Assembly: GCA_030737835.1 (NCBI GenBank)
Contig: CM060848.1
Location: forward strand, 14,697,254 to 14,761,253
DNA from: Acorus gramineus
Taxonomy: Eukaryota; Streptophyta; Magnoliopsida; Acorales; Acoraceae
Direction: 5' to 3'
DNA length: 64,000 nt
A program made the translations under genes and the position numbers. Below, one piece after another: positions 24,665 to 36,100 of the stretch. The notes beneath the pieces were generated by a model that was not told the DNA's origin, made no database searches, and worked only from the letters and a program-made list of their open reading frames with translations. How positions within the stretch are numbered: the stretch's first letter is position 1; each line of letters begins with the position of its first letter.

Positions 24665-25845
24665 TGATGTCATAGTTGAAAAGCCGTTTTTTAGGAGTTC
24701 TTTCTGTTATGGTGCCGTTGCGTTCGCTCGTTTTTAGTTACACAATAAATAAATGCCGTTTTTGTTTTTCCGGAGTTCGTTCAGTGTCGTTGCCTTGGCT
24801 TGTATAGGATGTAATGTAACCCCCAACAATAAAATTTTGGGTTAAAACATTTGTATCCATGTAAACATGGATAATCTTATATAAGCTCATATAAAAATTG
24901 GGACAGATATATGAATCTCTGAAAATTCATAAAAATCTAATTATTATCCTTGGGTTAAAATTTCATTCAAATTTAACAGAATATTTTATCACCGTGTAAT
25001 TGTATAAATATTATAGTCTCCATAATAATCATAAAAATAAATTAGTTCATGCAAATATCATATTATTTTTATAAGACTTTTTATGTTCCTTCATTTTCAT
25101 TGAGGTATTAATTGAAAATGGTTACAAATTTGAGGATAATTTAATTATTTCTTAATTATGGGTTAAAATTAAGTAGGGTAGGTTGAGTTACGATTAATTT
25201 TTGTTGAAACCAGGGATGTATATGGATTTTTGTGAGTTTTCAAGGACTTATACGTTTGCCCTAACTTTGACAAGGACTTATATAGGATTACCCATGTTTG
25301 TGAAGACTTTGGATGTCTTTAACCCTAAAATTTTTCATATTAATATATAAGTGCAAATGTAAATTTTTTTATTAATTAAAAATTATTTATGAAATTTTTA
25401 TTAATACACTTTGATATTAATGATAATTTTATCAACATGTAATGATATAAAATTTTTTTAACTTACACCAGTCCTCGTGTGTTACATGGGATAGTGTTTT
25501 CATTTAAAGAACACGTTTAAATCAAATTACATGGACTGAAATTCTTTTATTTACTAAATAGCCGGATTGACTATAATTTATTTAATTTTATTTAAACCAC
25601 AAAAAATACAGATAAAAATCACTTACTTAATTTTTTTTTAATTTTTTTTTAGTGAAATGTACTTAAATTTATTTTATCTAAGATAAAGAACATGATTGAA
25701 TGAGTTAAGAAGATAAGAAAAAATACAAAAGTAATATAAGATAAAGAAATGAGAAAAAGGTCATGCATGCCAGGTGACCCACAAGCCGCCCCGTCGCACA
25801 ACAACAACCATCAGTTTTCAATTAAAAAAGCTAAGTGACACTCAA

Positions 25846-26095
25846 TTTTTACAATCTCAAATGAAGTCTTATATGCCTCGTTATTTTCCTCAACTCACTG
25901 TATCGAGATTTCTACTTTATTAAAAAAATTATACATTTTTTATAAATAATATTATTCAATTCATTGGAATATATATTTTACTTTTTATAAAAGTATATGT
26001 CTCATTAAAATGGGTATATGATTTTAAAATTAATAAAAATATATGTAGTATGTGTTTTTTATTGTAAAATGGACCGTGTTTAACATTTTGCTTAC
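25846..26095. repeat. Dispersed MITE-like repeat, family B
   Basis: Starts near CACTCAATTTTTACAATCTC and ends near AAATGGACCGTGTTTAACATTTT. The two ends look like short imperfect inverted repeats of each other (ACAC..TC.ATTTT.ACA). Its copy-2 counterpart is about 31606-31860. Confidence 0.55.
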
Positions 26096-26099
26096 AAAA

Positions 26100-27362
26100 T
26101 TGGGTGAGTTTTATAATTGATTGCAATTAATGACTAAGATAGTGTTTGATAGTGGAATTACAAAACTGATATTCTGTAAATGCTAAGTTAAAACTGATTC
26201 TGCAAGAAGCTGCCTCCCCCCAACTTTCTTCAATCGCAGCTTTTAAGTACTATTGATCTGAAATCTATCTACAAAAATTTGCGATTGTAAAACTGTGTGG
26301 TTACACGATTGCAGAACTAGCTTCCTCCAAACGCAAAAGCTGTCAAATCGTAAAACCAAATGCTGCTTGAGATTTCTATAAAAAAATGCAATATTTTTTT
26401 AAGCCTTGTGTAATTTCTTCTTTTTTTATACTTTTTTTTTTTTTTTTACTATTTGTAACTTTTTATTTTTGTTATAAAAATCTATCTTTCTCTTAAAAAA
26501 CTTAATAACTTGTCATTTTATAAAAATAATTAAAAACTGATAATTTGAATAAAAGAATAAAAAATTGTGTCTCACGTCTAGTGTGTGTGTGTATATTTTG
26601 CATTATCCATTGTTTTGTTACGAGATACATTGTTATATAATTATATACGTTATGATATACTATATATACTATGTTATTCCATATGATATATCATCACCAG
26701 ATATATATATATTATATTTATTATATAATTTTTTTTTGCTTATTTAATGACTGCCTACCGTCGTGTCGTCATTATCCGTTGGTAGTTGACTTAAACGACT
26801 TTTTTGAGATAATAACAAATAAAATAAATAAAAAGATATAAAAGTAAAGAACATGACTCCAATAAATCTTTTCCAAAGTTATAAGTGCACGGTGGACCTT
26901 GGATAGCGAAGGGAGGTCGCCTTAATTGCCGCTTGATGCGTATGTTCTTGTCAAGAAAACAAAATCTCTCCCTCCCACCTACCTTACATGACTCACAAAC
27001 ACACGCAAAACAACTCGTCATCACCACCACCAACGAAGCACCCACCCAAAAGTGGCAAAAAGACCGTTCACCCAGTGACGGACTGACGGGGGGAGTACAA
27101 AAAAACAACAATACGCGATTCCCCAAAATCGAACAAAAACAAAAAATAAATCATTTTTTCGGATTCTTGAAAAAAAAAAAAAAAAATTCCCTTCAAAATG
27201 TGGCATCCCTTTTGCAAACCTTTTTAGGGCATCGCTTCTAAAGCAAGTTAGAATCATTTATTTATTTTTATTTTTATTTTTTATTTTTTTAAAAAAATCC
27301 TCCACAAAAAGCACTCCGCATTTTTCACCTCTCACAATTTCCGATCCGATCGGACGGCTTCC
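26100..27362 (+). promoter_or_regulatory. 5' flank of kinesin module, copy 1
   Basis: Intergenic DNA before the kinesin start codon at 27363, duplicated in copy 2 at about 31860-33188. AT-rich to about 26870, then more balanced with a short run of C-rich sequence, a 17-A tract (~27170-27186) and a T-rich stretch before the ATG. No convincing TATA box close to the ATG; the leader ends CCGATCCGATCGGACGGC. Promoter function is inferred from position. Confidence 0.5.
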
Positions 27363-27778
27363 ATGGCGTCCAGACAAGCTCCGAAGTCGAAGAAATCGAC
27401 GGCATTGAGACCTTCGAAGGCCGTCGGCGGCGGAGATGGAGTCGCTAATTCACCGTCCTCTTCCACTGCCTCGATCGACTGCCAGGGCTCGCCGGTTTCG
27501 TCGTCGGTGCGGGTCAGATCGCAGCCGCACCCGTTCGAGGAGAGGTCGAAGGAGAATGTCACGGTGACCGTCCGGTTTCGTCCGCTCAGGTTTGCTTCGA
27601 TCGGTTGTGTTTTTTTGTCGTGGTTTGAGATGTGGTTCTGTTTTTTGGTTTTTGGGATGATATTGTGTCTGGGGGTGTAGCCCGAGAGAGATCCGGCAAG
27701 GGGAGGAGATCGCGTGGTACGCGGATGGGGATACGGTCGTCCGCAGCGAGCACAATCCGTCGATCGCTTATGCTTATG
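27363..27778 (+). pseudogene. Duplicated 5' end of kinesin-7 gene (exons 1-2 only)
   Basis: Exon 1 is 27363-27589 and exon 2 is 27681-27778, with the donor GTACGTGG after it. Both are identical by eye to exons 1-2 of the complete gene in copy 2 and are open, with intact splice sites and upstream flank. The encoded part is the Ser/Lys-rich N-terminus, [10 protein letters not shown] and the first motor strand block up to SIAYAY. No exon 3 exists in copy 1; the duplication ends inside a LINE at 29200. Alone it is a truncated fragment. If transcribed, its exon 2 (donor phase 1) could splice in frame to exon 3 at 36460, giving the same protein, so it may instead be an alternative first-exon module. 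Confidence 0.85.
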
Positions 27779-28448
27779 GTACGTGGTACGTGGCGCTTTT
27801 TTTGGTCCTGGATTGGTTGTCTGATTGATCCTGTTTTTGTGTTTGGCCCAGTTTTCGATAATTTTAATTTGTTATGATCTGTGCATTGTTATTTTCTGGG
27901 TGTGGTTTTTGTTGCTTAAGGTAATGAAAGAGTTTATTAGTGATTTGCGGTTAGTTTGCTGTAATGGTAGCTGCAGGAAATTGTGGTCTTCGCTTGTTGT
28001 TTGATGATTGAAAAGTAGGGCGTCAACCGAAACCAAGCAAATTCGGATTCACTTGCTATCTTTATCCTTTTGATTGAATCAATCAAAATCAGGGTTGCTT
28101 ATGACGGTAAAAAATGATTTTTGGCAGATGAAGGCTAGTCGGGTCTACCATATTCATAGCAGGCTTGAAAAAGGCCAATAAAAGGAAGGCGAAGCATGAA
28201 TTTAGGGAATTTTTTTGTTATTGGAAAGGCGACGCATTAGTTTGTCTAGAATCAGTCTTGTTTAAGTTGTTGCTATTGAGTTCTTTGAAAGAGTGGTAAT
28301 TTAGCTTTGTTGTGGTTTATGAATGGGCCTTGTTTAGGAGACCTTGAGTGTCACAGATTTGGAATAGTAATAGTAGGGGAGATTCTTAATTTTCATAGTC
28401 CAAGTTGAATTAAGGTTTCTAATGTTACTCTATACATTAACTGGTTAG

Positions 28449-28486
<38 letters not shown>

Positions 28487-28493
28487 ACCCCCC
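28449..28493 (+). repeat. Poly-C tract C38-A-C6 in intron, copy 1
   Basis: Thirty-eight consecutive C, one A, then six C, followed within 20 bases by a T tract. The counterpart in copy 2 (34275-34297) is C23. Confidence 0.9.
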
Positions 28494-28949
28494 GAAAAGG
28501 AGGTCAATTTTTTTTTTTTTTAACGAAAAAATGGTGTTTCCCATACACAGCAACTGGTTATCTCCTTTTTTGGAATTAAGAGTTGCTGACCGGCAAACCA
28601 AAGTTCGGCTTTGTATTATTTGCCTTCAGTTTTTTAGAGTTCCTTTATGTCTTAGACTTTTTGTCGGCCTTTCTTGTTTTCAACATATTTTTTCAAATTT
28701 CCATCAACTTTAGAATCAATTTCTACAATATTTCGTACTTAGTTACCCTTTCAGAATTTTATTTTATTTATTTTTCAAATTGATCCATGGAAACCCTAGG
28801 CTTCGAGGATCATCTATAGCTACATGCCACCCTCTATCCAATTCTGTATAAGGTGGCCACTGACAAGGACCTAATATGTGATTCATTCATGTGTAACATC
28901 ATTTGCTGTCTAAGGTTTTGGTGCCTCCCGTTCTGACGCAGTCTAAACC

Positions 28950-29200
28950 AGGTGATAGAGGAGCTCATCTCACTATTGGCATCACTTCAAGAGATGCATT
29001 TGGATTTGGAAAAAGTAGACATGGTGATTAACATCTCCCCAACATGGATTCTCCATCAAATCCTTTTATGGACGGTTTACCGGATCCTTCTTGTGATACT
29101 ATCTCCTCTCGCTTCATTCCTCTTCTTTGGAGAGTCAACTCCCCTATGAAAATCCGGTGTTTTATTTGGTTCTTCACACATGACAAGGTTCTCACAAAAA
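28950..29200 (+). mobile_element. LINE reverse-transcriptase remnant, truncated at junction
   Basis: Translation at about 29044-29200 gives [17 protein letters not shown] followed by [10 protein letters not shown]. This is the zf-RVT region found after the reverse transcriptase of plant LINEs (W-x-PxK-x-F-x-W...LLT). The sequence stops at the duplication junction. The same stretch in copy 2 continues to a LINE 3' end at about 35640. Confidence 0.7.
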
Positions 29201-31834
29201 CAAAGCTGAGCCATCACTTCTTTTTATGAAGTTTTATATTATTATGAATTTATGATGGATACTGATACACTCAATTATTTTTGTAGTTTTAATCTAGTAT
29301 ATGTGTTCTTTATGTTAAAATAATATAAACTCAATTAGGAAAAATACAAGAAATATGGGTTCAAGAAATTAGGATTTGTTACATGAATCCCATATCCCCA
29401 GTGAAATATGTGCTTTTTATATAAGATGTACCATTTTTAAAATTACTGTGTGTATTGAAATATGAATTTCAATCGTGGCTCTTAACATTAATTTTTTTCC
29501 CCTTTGCAAATGCATCAATGTAACATTGATTTTCTGATTGAATATTAATCCCAATTGCCATCTAATTTTTAGAGTCTTGATTCGGCATCCTCATTAAAAC
29601 ACTTTGATTATTCTTTTATTCCTCGTAACCCCCTCAAAAAATCTAAGAATAAAAAATGGGCGCCGTTACACCCAGATTCATTTCCAGCTTCAATTCCAGC
29701 TCTATATGCGTTGATAGATTTCTATCGACGCATATGCTCACATTAACAAGACATATGTTTTAAAAAAATATTTTTACATTTTTTATAAATACATCCATGC
29801 AATTCATTAGAGTATATGCTTCATTTTTTATAAAAACATGTATCTCATTAGATGATGTATACTATTTTTAAAAAATTCAAAATACATATAGACTGGAATT
29901 GAGACTGAAAATGAAACTGTACGTAACATAATCCATTAAAAAAAAATAGTAGAGGCAATGCAGCCACATATATTTAAAACAAAATTCATAATTTACATAC
30001 GTATGGTATTCATTCTTAACTGAATAACTACTTACTATTTAAATAAAAATAAAGAAACAAAAGGCACATAAGAAGGCCTTCTTGGGCATCCACGTGGGGT
30101 CCATATAAAAGACGGTCCGTGTTGCACCGGGTCCATCATTTCGCAACAAAATTCTCGCGGGACAAGACAATCAGCTCTCTCAAATCCTCCAATCCCAAAA
30201 AAAACAGTGCCAACAACAACCCGCTTCGACCACCAACCAAAAACGGTAACCCCACCGAAGGTGACAGGAAGGCAAGCGGGGACGTTTTCTTTGCTGGGCG
30301 TACTCGATTGGATGAACGAGAGACCGTGCGCGTTTTCCGTTGGGGGCGGGTGTCATGTGATGGTGACCCTACACGTGCCCCACTTTTGCCCGCCAAGAAC
30401 GGGAAACGTTGGGGGGATTGATGATGTCATAGTTGAAAAGCCGTTTTTTAGGAGCTCTTTCTGTTATGGTGCCGTTGCGTTCGCTCGTTTTTAGTGACAC
30501 AATAATTAAATGCCGTTTTTGTTTTTCCGGAGTTCGTTCAGTGTCGTTGCCTTGGCTTGTATAGGATGTAATGTAACCCCAAACGATAAAATTTTGGGTC
30601 AAAGACATTTGTATCCATACAAACATGAATAGTTGTATATAAGTTCATGTGAAAGTTAAGATAGATATATGAGTATCTAAAATTCATAAAAATCTAATTA
30701 TTATCCTTGAAAATTTCATTCAAATTTAACAGAATATTTTTATCACCATGTAATTGTATAAATATTATAGTCTCCATAATAATCATAAAAATAAATTAGT
30801 TCATGCAAATATCATATTATTTTTATAAGACTTTTTATGTTCCTTCATTTCCATTGAGGTATTGATTGAAAATGGTTACAAATTTGAGGATAATTTAATT
30901 ATTTCTTAATTATGGGTTAAAATTAAGTAGGGTAGGTTGAGTTACGATTAATTTTTGTTGAAACCAGGGATGTATATGGATTTTTGTGAGTTTTCAAGGA
31001 CTTATACGTTTGCCCTAACTTTGATAAGGACTTATATAGGATTACCCATGTTTATGAAAACTTTGGATGTCTTTAACCCTAAAATTTTTCATATTAATAT
31101 ATAAGTGCAAATGTAAATTTTTTTATTAATTAAAAATTATTTATGAAATTTTTATTAATACACTTTGATATTAATGATAATTTTATCAACATGTAATGAT
31201 ATAAATTTTTTTTAACTTACACCAGTCCTCGTGTGTTACATGGGATAGTGTTTTCATTTAAAGAACACGTTTAAATCAAATTACATGGACTGAAATTCTT
31301 TTATTTACTAAATAGCCGGATTGACTATAATTTATTTAATTTTATTTAAACCACAAAAAATACAGATAAAAATCACTTACTTAATTTTTTTTAATTTTTT
31401 TTTAGTGAAATGCACTTAAATTTATTTTATCTAAGATAAAGAACATGATTGAATAAGTTGAGAAGATAAGAAAAAAATACAAAAGTAATATAAGATAAAG
31501 AAATGAGAAAAAGATCACGCACGCGCCTAAGTGACCCGCAAGCCACGGGCCGCCCCGTCGCACAACAATGACCATCAGTTTTCAATTAAAAAAGCTAAGT
31601 GACACTCAATTTTTACAATCTCAAATGAAGTCTTATATGCCTCGTTATTTTCCTCAACTCCCTATATCAAAATTTCTACTTTATTAAAAAATTTATACAT
31701 TTTCTATAAATGATATTATTCAATTCATTGGAATATATATTTTACCTTTTATAAAAATATATGTCTCATTAAAATGGGTATATGATTTTAAAATTAATAA
31801 AAATATATGTAGTCTGTGTTTTTTATTGTAAAAT

Positions 31835-31942
31835 GGACCGTATATAACATTTTGCTTACAAAATTGGGTGAGAGTTTGATAATTGATTGGACCGTATATA
31901 ACATTTTGCTTACAAAATTGGGTGAGAGTTTGATAATTGACT
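31835..31942 (+). repeat. 54-bp tandem duplication private to copy 2
   Basis: GGACCGTATATAACATTTTG starts at 31835 and again at 31889, each unit ending TTTGATAATTGA. Copy 1 has a single unit (from about 26070). It therefore arose after the 5.8-kb duplication, or was lost from copy 1. Confidence 0.9.
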
Positions 31943-33188
31943 GCAATCAATGACTAAGGTAGCGTTTAGTAGTGGGATTACAAAACTGATATTCTGTAAA
32001 TGCTAAGTTAAAACTGATTCTGCAAGAAGCTGCCTCCCCCCAACTTTCTTCAATCTCAGCTTTTAAGTACTATTGATCTGAAATCTATCTACAAAAATTT
32101 GCGATTGTAAAACTGTGTGGTTACACGATTGCTGAATTAGCTTCCTCCAAACGCAAAAACTGTCAAACCGCAAAACCAAATGCTGCCTAAGATTTATATA
32201 AAAAATGCAATAATTTTTAAGCCTGGTGTAATTTCTTCTGTTTTTATACTTTTTTTTTTTTTTTACTATTTGTAACTTTTTTATTTTTGTTATAAAAGAT
32301 CTATCTTTCTTTTAAAAAACGTAATAACTTGTCATTTTATAAAAATAATTAAAAACTGATAATTTGAATAAAAGAATAAAAAATTGTGTCTCACGTCTAG
32401 TGTGTGTGTGTATATTTTGCATTATCCATTGTTTTGTTACGAGATACATTGTTATATAATTATATACGTTATGATATACTATATATACTATGTTATTCCA
32501 TATGATATATCATCACCAGATATATATATTATATTTATTATATAATTTTTTTTCTTATTTAATGACTGCCTACCGTCGTGTCGTCATTATCCGTTGGTAG
32601 TTGACTTAAACGACTTTTTTGAGATAATAACAAATAAAATAAATAAAAAGATATAAAAGTAAAGAACATGACTCCAATAAATCTTTTCCAAAGTTATAAG
32701 TGCACGGTGGACCTTGGATAGCGAAGGGAGGTCGCCTTAATTGCCGCTTGATGCGTATGTTGTTGTCAAGAAAACAAAATCTCTCCCTCCCACCTACCTT
32801 ACATGACTCACAAACACACGCAAAACAACTCGTCATCACCACCACCAACGAAGCACCCACCCAAAAGTGGCAAAAAGACCGTTCACCCAGTGACGGACTG
32901 ACGGGGGGAGTACAAAAAAACAACAATACGCGATTCCCCAAAATCGAACAAAAACAAAAAAATAAATCATTTTTTCGGATTCTTGAAAAAAAAAAAAAAA
33001 AATTCCCTTCAAAATGTGGCATCCCTTTTGCAAACCTTTTTAGGGCATCGCTTCTAAAGCAAGTTAGAATCATTTATTTATTTTTATTTTTATTTTTTAT
33101 TTTTTATTTTTTTTTAAAAAAAATCCTCCACAAAAAGCACTCCGCATTTTTCACCTCTCACAATTTCCGATCCGATCGGACGGCTTCC

Positions 33189-36100
33189 ATGGCGTCCAGA
33201 CAAGCTCCGAAGTCGAAGAAATCGACGGCATTGAGACCTTCGAAGGCCGTCGGCGGCGGAGATGGAGTCGCTAATTCACCGTCCTCTTCCACTGCCTCGA
33301 TCGACTGCCAGGGCTCGCCGGTTTCGTCGTCGGTGCGGGTCAGATCGCAGCCGCACCCGTTCGAGGAGAGGTCGAAGGAGAATGTCACGGTGACCGTCCG
33401 GTTTCGTCCGCTCAGGTTTGCTTCGATCGGTTGTGTTTTTTTGTCGTGGTTTGAGATGCGGTTCTGTTTTTTGGTTTTTGGGATGATATTGTGTCTGGGG
33501 GTGTAGCCCGAGAGAGATCCGGCAAGGGGAGGAGATCGCGTGGTACGCGGATGGGGATACGGTCGTCCGCAGCGAGCACAATCCGTCGATCGCTTATGCT
33601 TATGGTACGTGGTACGTGGCGCTTTTTTTGGTCCTGGATTGGTTGTCTGATTGATCCTGTTTTTGTGTTTGGTCCAGTTTTCGATAATTTTAATTTGTTA
33701 TGATCTGTGCATTGTTATTTTCTGGGTGTGGTTTTTGTTGCTTAAGGTAATGAAAGAGTTTATTAGTGATTTGCGGTTAGTTTGCTGTAATGGTAGCTGC
33801 AGGAAATTGTGGTCTTCGCTTGTTGTTTGATGATTGAAAAGTAGGGCGTCAACCGAAACCAAGCAAATTGGGATTCACTTGCTATCTTTATCCTTTTGAT
33901 TGAATCAATCAAAATCAGGGTTGCTTGTGACGGTAAAAAATGATTTTTGGCAGATGAAGGCTAGTCGGGTCTACCATATTCATAGCAGGCTTGAAAAAGG
34001 CCAATAAAAGGAAGGCGAAGCATGAATTTAGGGAATTTTTTTGTTATTGGAAAGGCAATGCATTAGTTTGTCTAGAATCAGTCTTGTTTAAGTTGTTGCT
34101 ATTGAGTTCTTTGAAAGAGTGGTAATTTAGCTTTGTTGTGGTTTATGAATGGGCCTTGTTTAGGAGACCTTGAGTGTCACAGATTTGGAATAGTAGTAGT
34201 AGGGGAGATTCTTAATTTTCATAGTCCAAGTTGAATTAAGGTTTCTAATGTTACTCTATACATTAACTGGTTAGCCCCCCCCCCCCCCCCCCCCCCCGAA
34301 AAGGAGGTCAATTTTTTTTTTTTTTTAACGAAAAAATGGTGTTTCCCATACACAGCAACTGGTTATCTCCTTTTTTGGAATTAAGAGTTGCTGACCGGCA
34401 AACCAAAGTTCGGCTTTGTATTATTTGCCTTCAGTTTTTTAGAGTTCCTTTATGTCTTAGACTTTTTGTCGGCCTTTCTTGTTTTCAACATATTTTTTCA
34501 AATTTCCATCAACTTTAGAATCAATTTCTACAATATTTCGTACTTAGTTACCCTTTCAGAATTTTATTTTATTTATTTTTCAAATTGATCCATGGAAACC
34601 CTAGGCTTCGAGGATCATCTATAGCTACATGCCACCCTCTATCCAATTCTGTATAAGGTGGCCACTGACAAGGACCTAATATGTGATTCATTCATGTGTA
34701 ACATCATTTGCTGTCTAAGGTTTTGGTGCCTCCCGTTCTGACGCAGTCTAAACCAGGTGATAGAGGAGCTCATCTCACTATTGGCATCACTTCAAGAGAT
34801 GCATTTGGATTTGGAAAAAAGTAGACATGGTGATTAACATCTCCCCAACATGGATTCTCCATCAAATCCTTTTATGGACGGTTTACCGGATCCTTCTTGT
34901 GATACTATCTCCTCTCGCTTCATTCCTCTTCTTTGGAGAGTCAACTCCCCTATGAAAATCCGGTGTTTTATTTGGTTCTTCACACATGACAAGGTTCTCA
35001 CAAAAACAAAGCATGCAAAATGGATGAAGGAAATATTGTTTGCGATAGCCGATATGCAGTGAGGAAGAAACAAGAGATCATTTATTTTATGGCTGCCTCC
35101 ATAACATCTGTATTTGGTCCAAGGAGGAACCAGCAATTCAATTGAACTTAGAATTCAAAAATTTGAAAAAAATGTGGGAATGGTTCCAAAGGAGGAGAGA
35201 TGACCAGAGCACCAAAGAAAAATTCCAAGGCATCATCCCTCATTTCTTGGGGTATTTGGCTAGCTTGCAATGACTGTGTTTATCAAAGGAAAAGACCCTA
35301 TGAGGAAAATGTTTGGGCAGGGACTGCTGCTTCTCTTTGCACTTGGGTTGGGCAGTGATTGTGGCTTCTATTCATGCTTTGGTGAATGTGCTTCTAGTAG
35401 ATTATTTGTTCTCAATATCATGGCAAAAAAAAAAAAAAAATTGAAATGGGTTGTAATTTGTTGTGTTAAGGGGTTAGATATGTCCTTGTTTGTGGTAAGC
35501 CCTTCCATGGTTTTCCTTTTTGTTATCTTTTGTTTCCTCTTTTATTGGAAATCCCTTGTCTCCACTTGTTCGAGGGGCATCATCTAATAATATGTTGCCC
35601 CAATCTTCATTCAAAAAATAAAAATTTAAATTTAAATAAAAAAGAAGAAGAACCAGCCCTGCTGACCTCAGGTTTCGTCCATTCCTTGCTTCCTGACCTT
35701 TAAACAAAAAATTAACCTTATTCAAATTTTCTAATATTCTCTAAATTATCGAAGTTTGTATCCCAAAATTAGAATTTATTTGAGTTTTTTTGTATTACCA
35801 ATATGTGAACCCTGATTTTGAGTTTAATTTTGTGTTTTTTGGTGCTGAAGTAATTAGAGAAAGGAAGTGATAGGATCTTACGTCAGATTGGAAATATGTG
35901 GAGACACAAGTCCATTGTATGAGTTTTCTTCTACTTGTGACCACCTGAAATACTAAGAATTCAATTTAAGTGAACTCAACCTGTTCCCTGAGAGTTCAGG
36001 TGGGATTTATGGATCTTTCTATGCTCACAAATTGGTGCCTAATATCTTAACATGTCAATTTACTCGCTAAACCACTACACAAAAATATACCAATAATTTG

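Larger units (their letters stand above)
23431..29200 (+). repeat. 5.8-kb tandem duplication, copy 1 (5770 bp)
   Basis: Direct tandem repeat with 29201-35006. Both copies start with CAAAGCTGAGCC, and CAAAGC also ends copy 2 (35007-35012), so the three junctions share exactly 6 bp. Content in order: hairpin and family B MITE, GC-rich block with G-box and TATA (24.3-24.8 kb), AT-rich DNA, second family B copy, kinesin promoter, kinesin exons 1-2, poly-C tract, and a LINE fragment cut at the junction. The copies are nearly identical, with scattered substitutions and small indels. The kinesin exons read identically in both. Confidence 0.97.
29201..35006 (+). repeat. 5.8-kb tandem duplication, copy 2 (5806 bp)
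   Basis: Second copy of the unit that starts at 23431. Differences seen: an 8-bp ATTTATGA-type insertion near 29246, a replaced segment at about 30212-30239, a private 54-bp tandem duplication at 31835-31942, length changes in A/T tracts, and a shorter poly-C tract (C23 instead of C38). Copy 2 runs straight on into the rest of the kinesin gene and the rest of the LINE. Confidence 0.97.

Noticed and set aside
27363-27778. Copy 1 kinesin exons as a separate complete gene
   Set aside because: There is no exon 3 or later exon in copy 1, and the motor domain would stop before the P-loop. It is called a truncated duplicate or alternative first module instead.
32700-33506. 268-codon frame running from the promoter into kinesin exon 1 of copy 2
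   Set aside because: It opens with GTG. The equivalent in copy 1 is out of frame because an A tract differs in length. The conserved start is the ATG at 33189.
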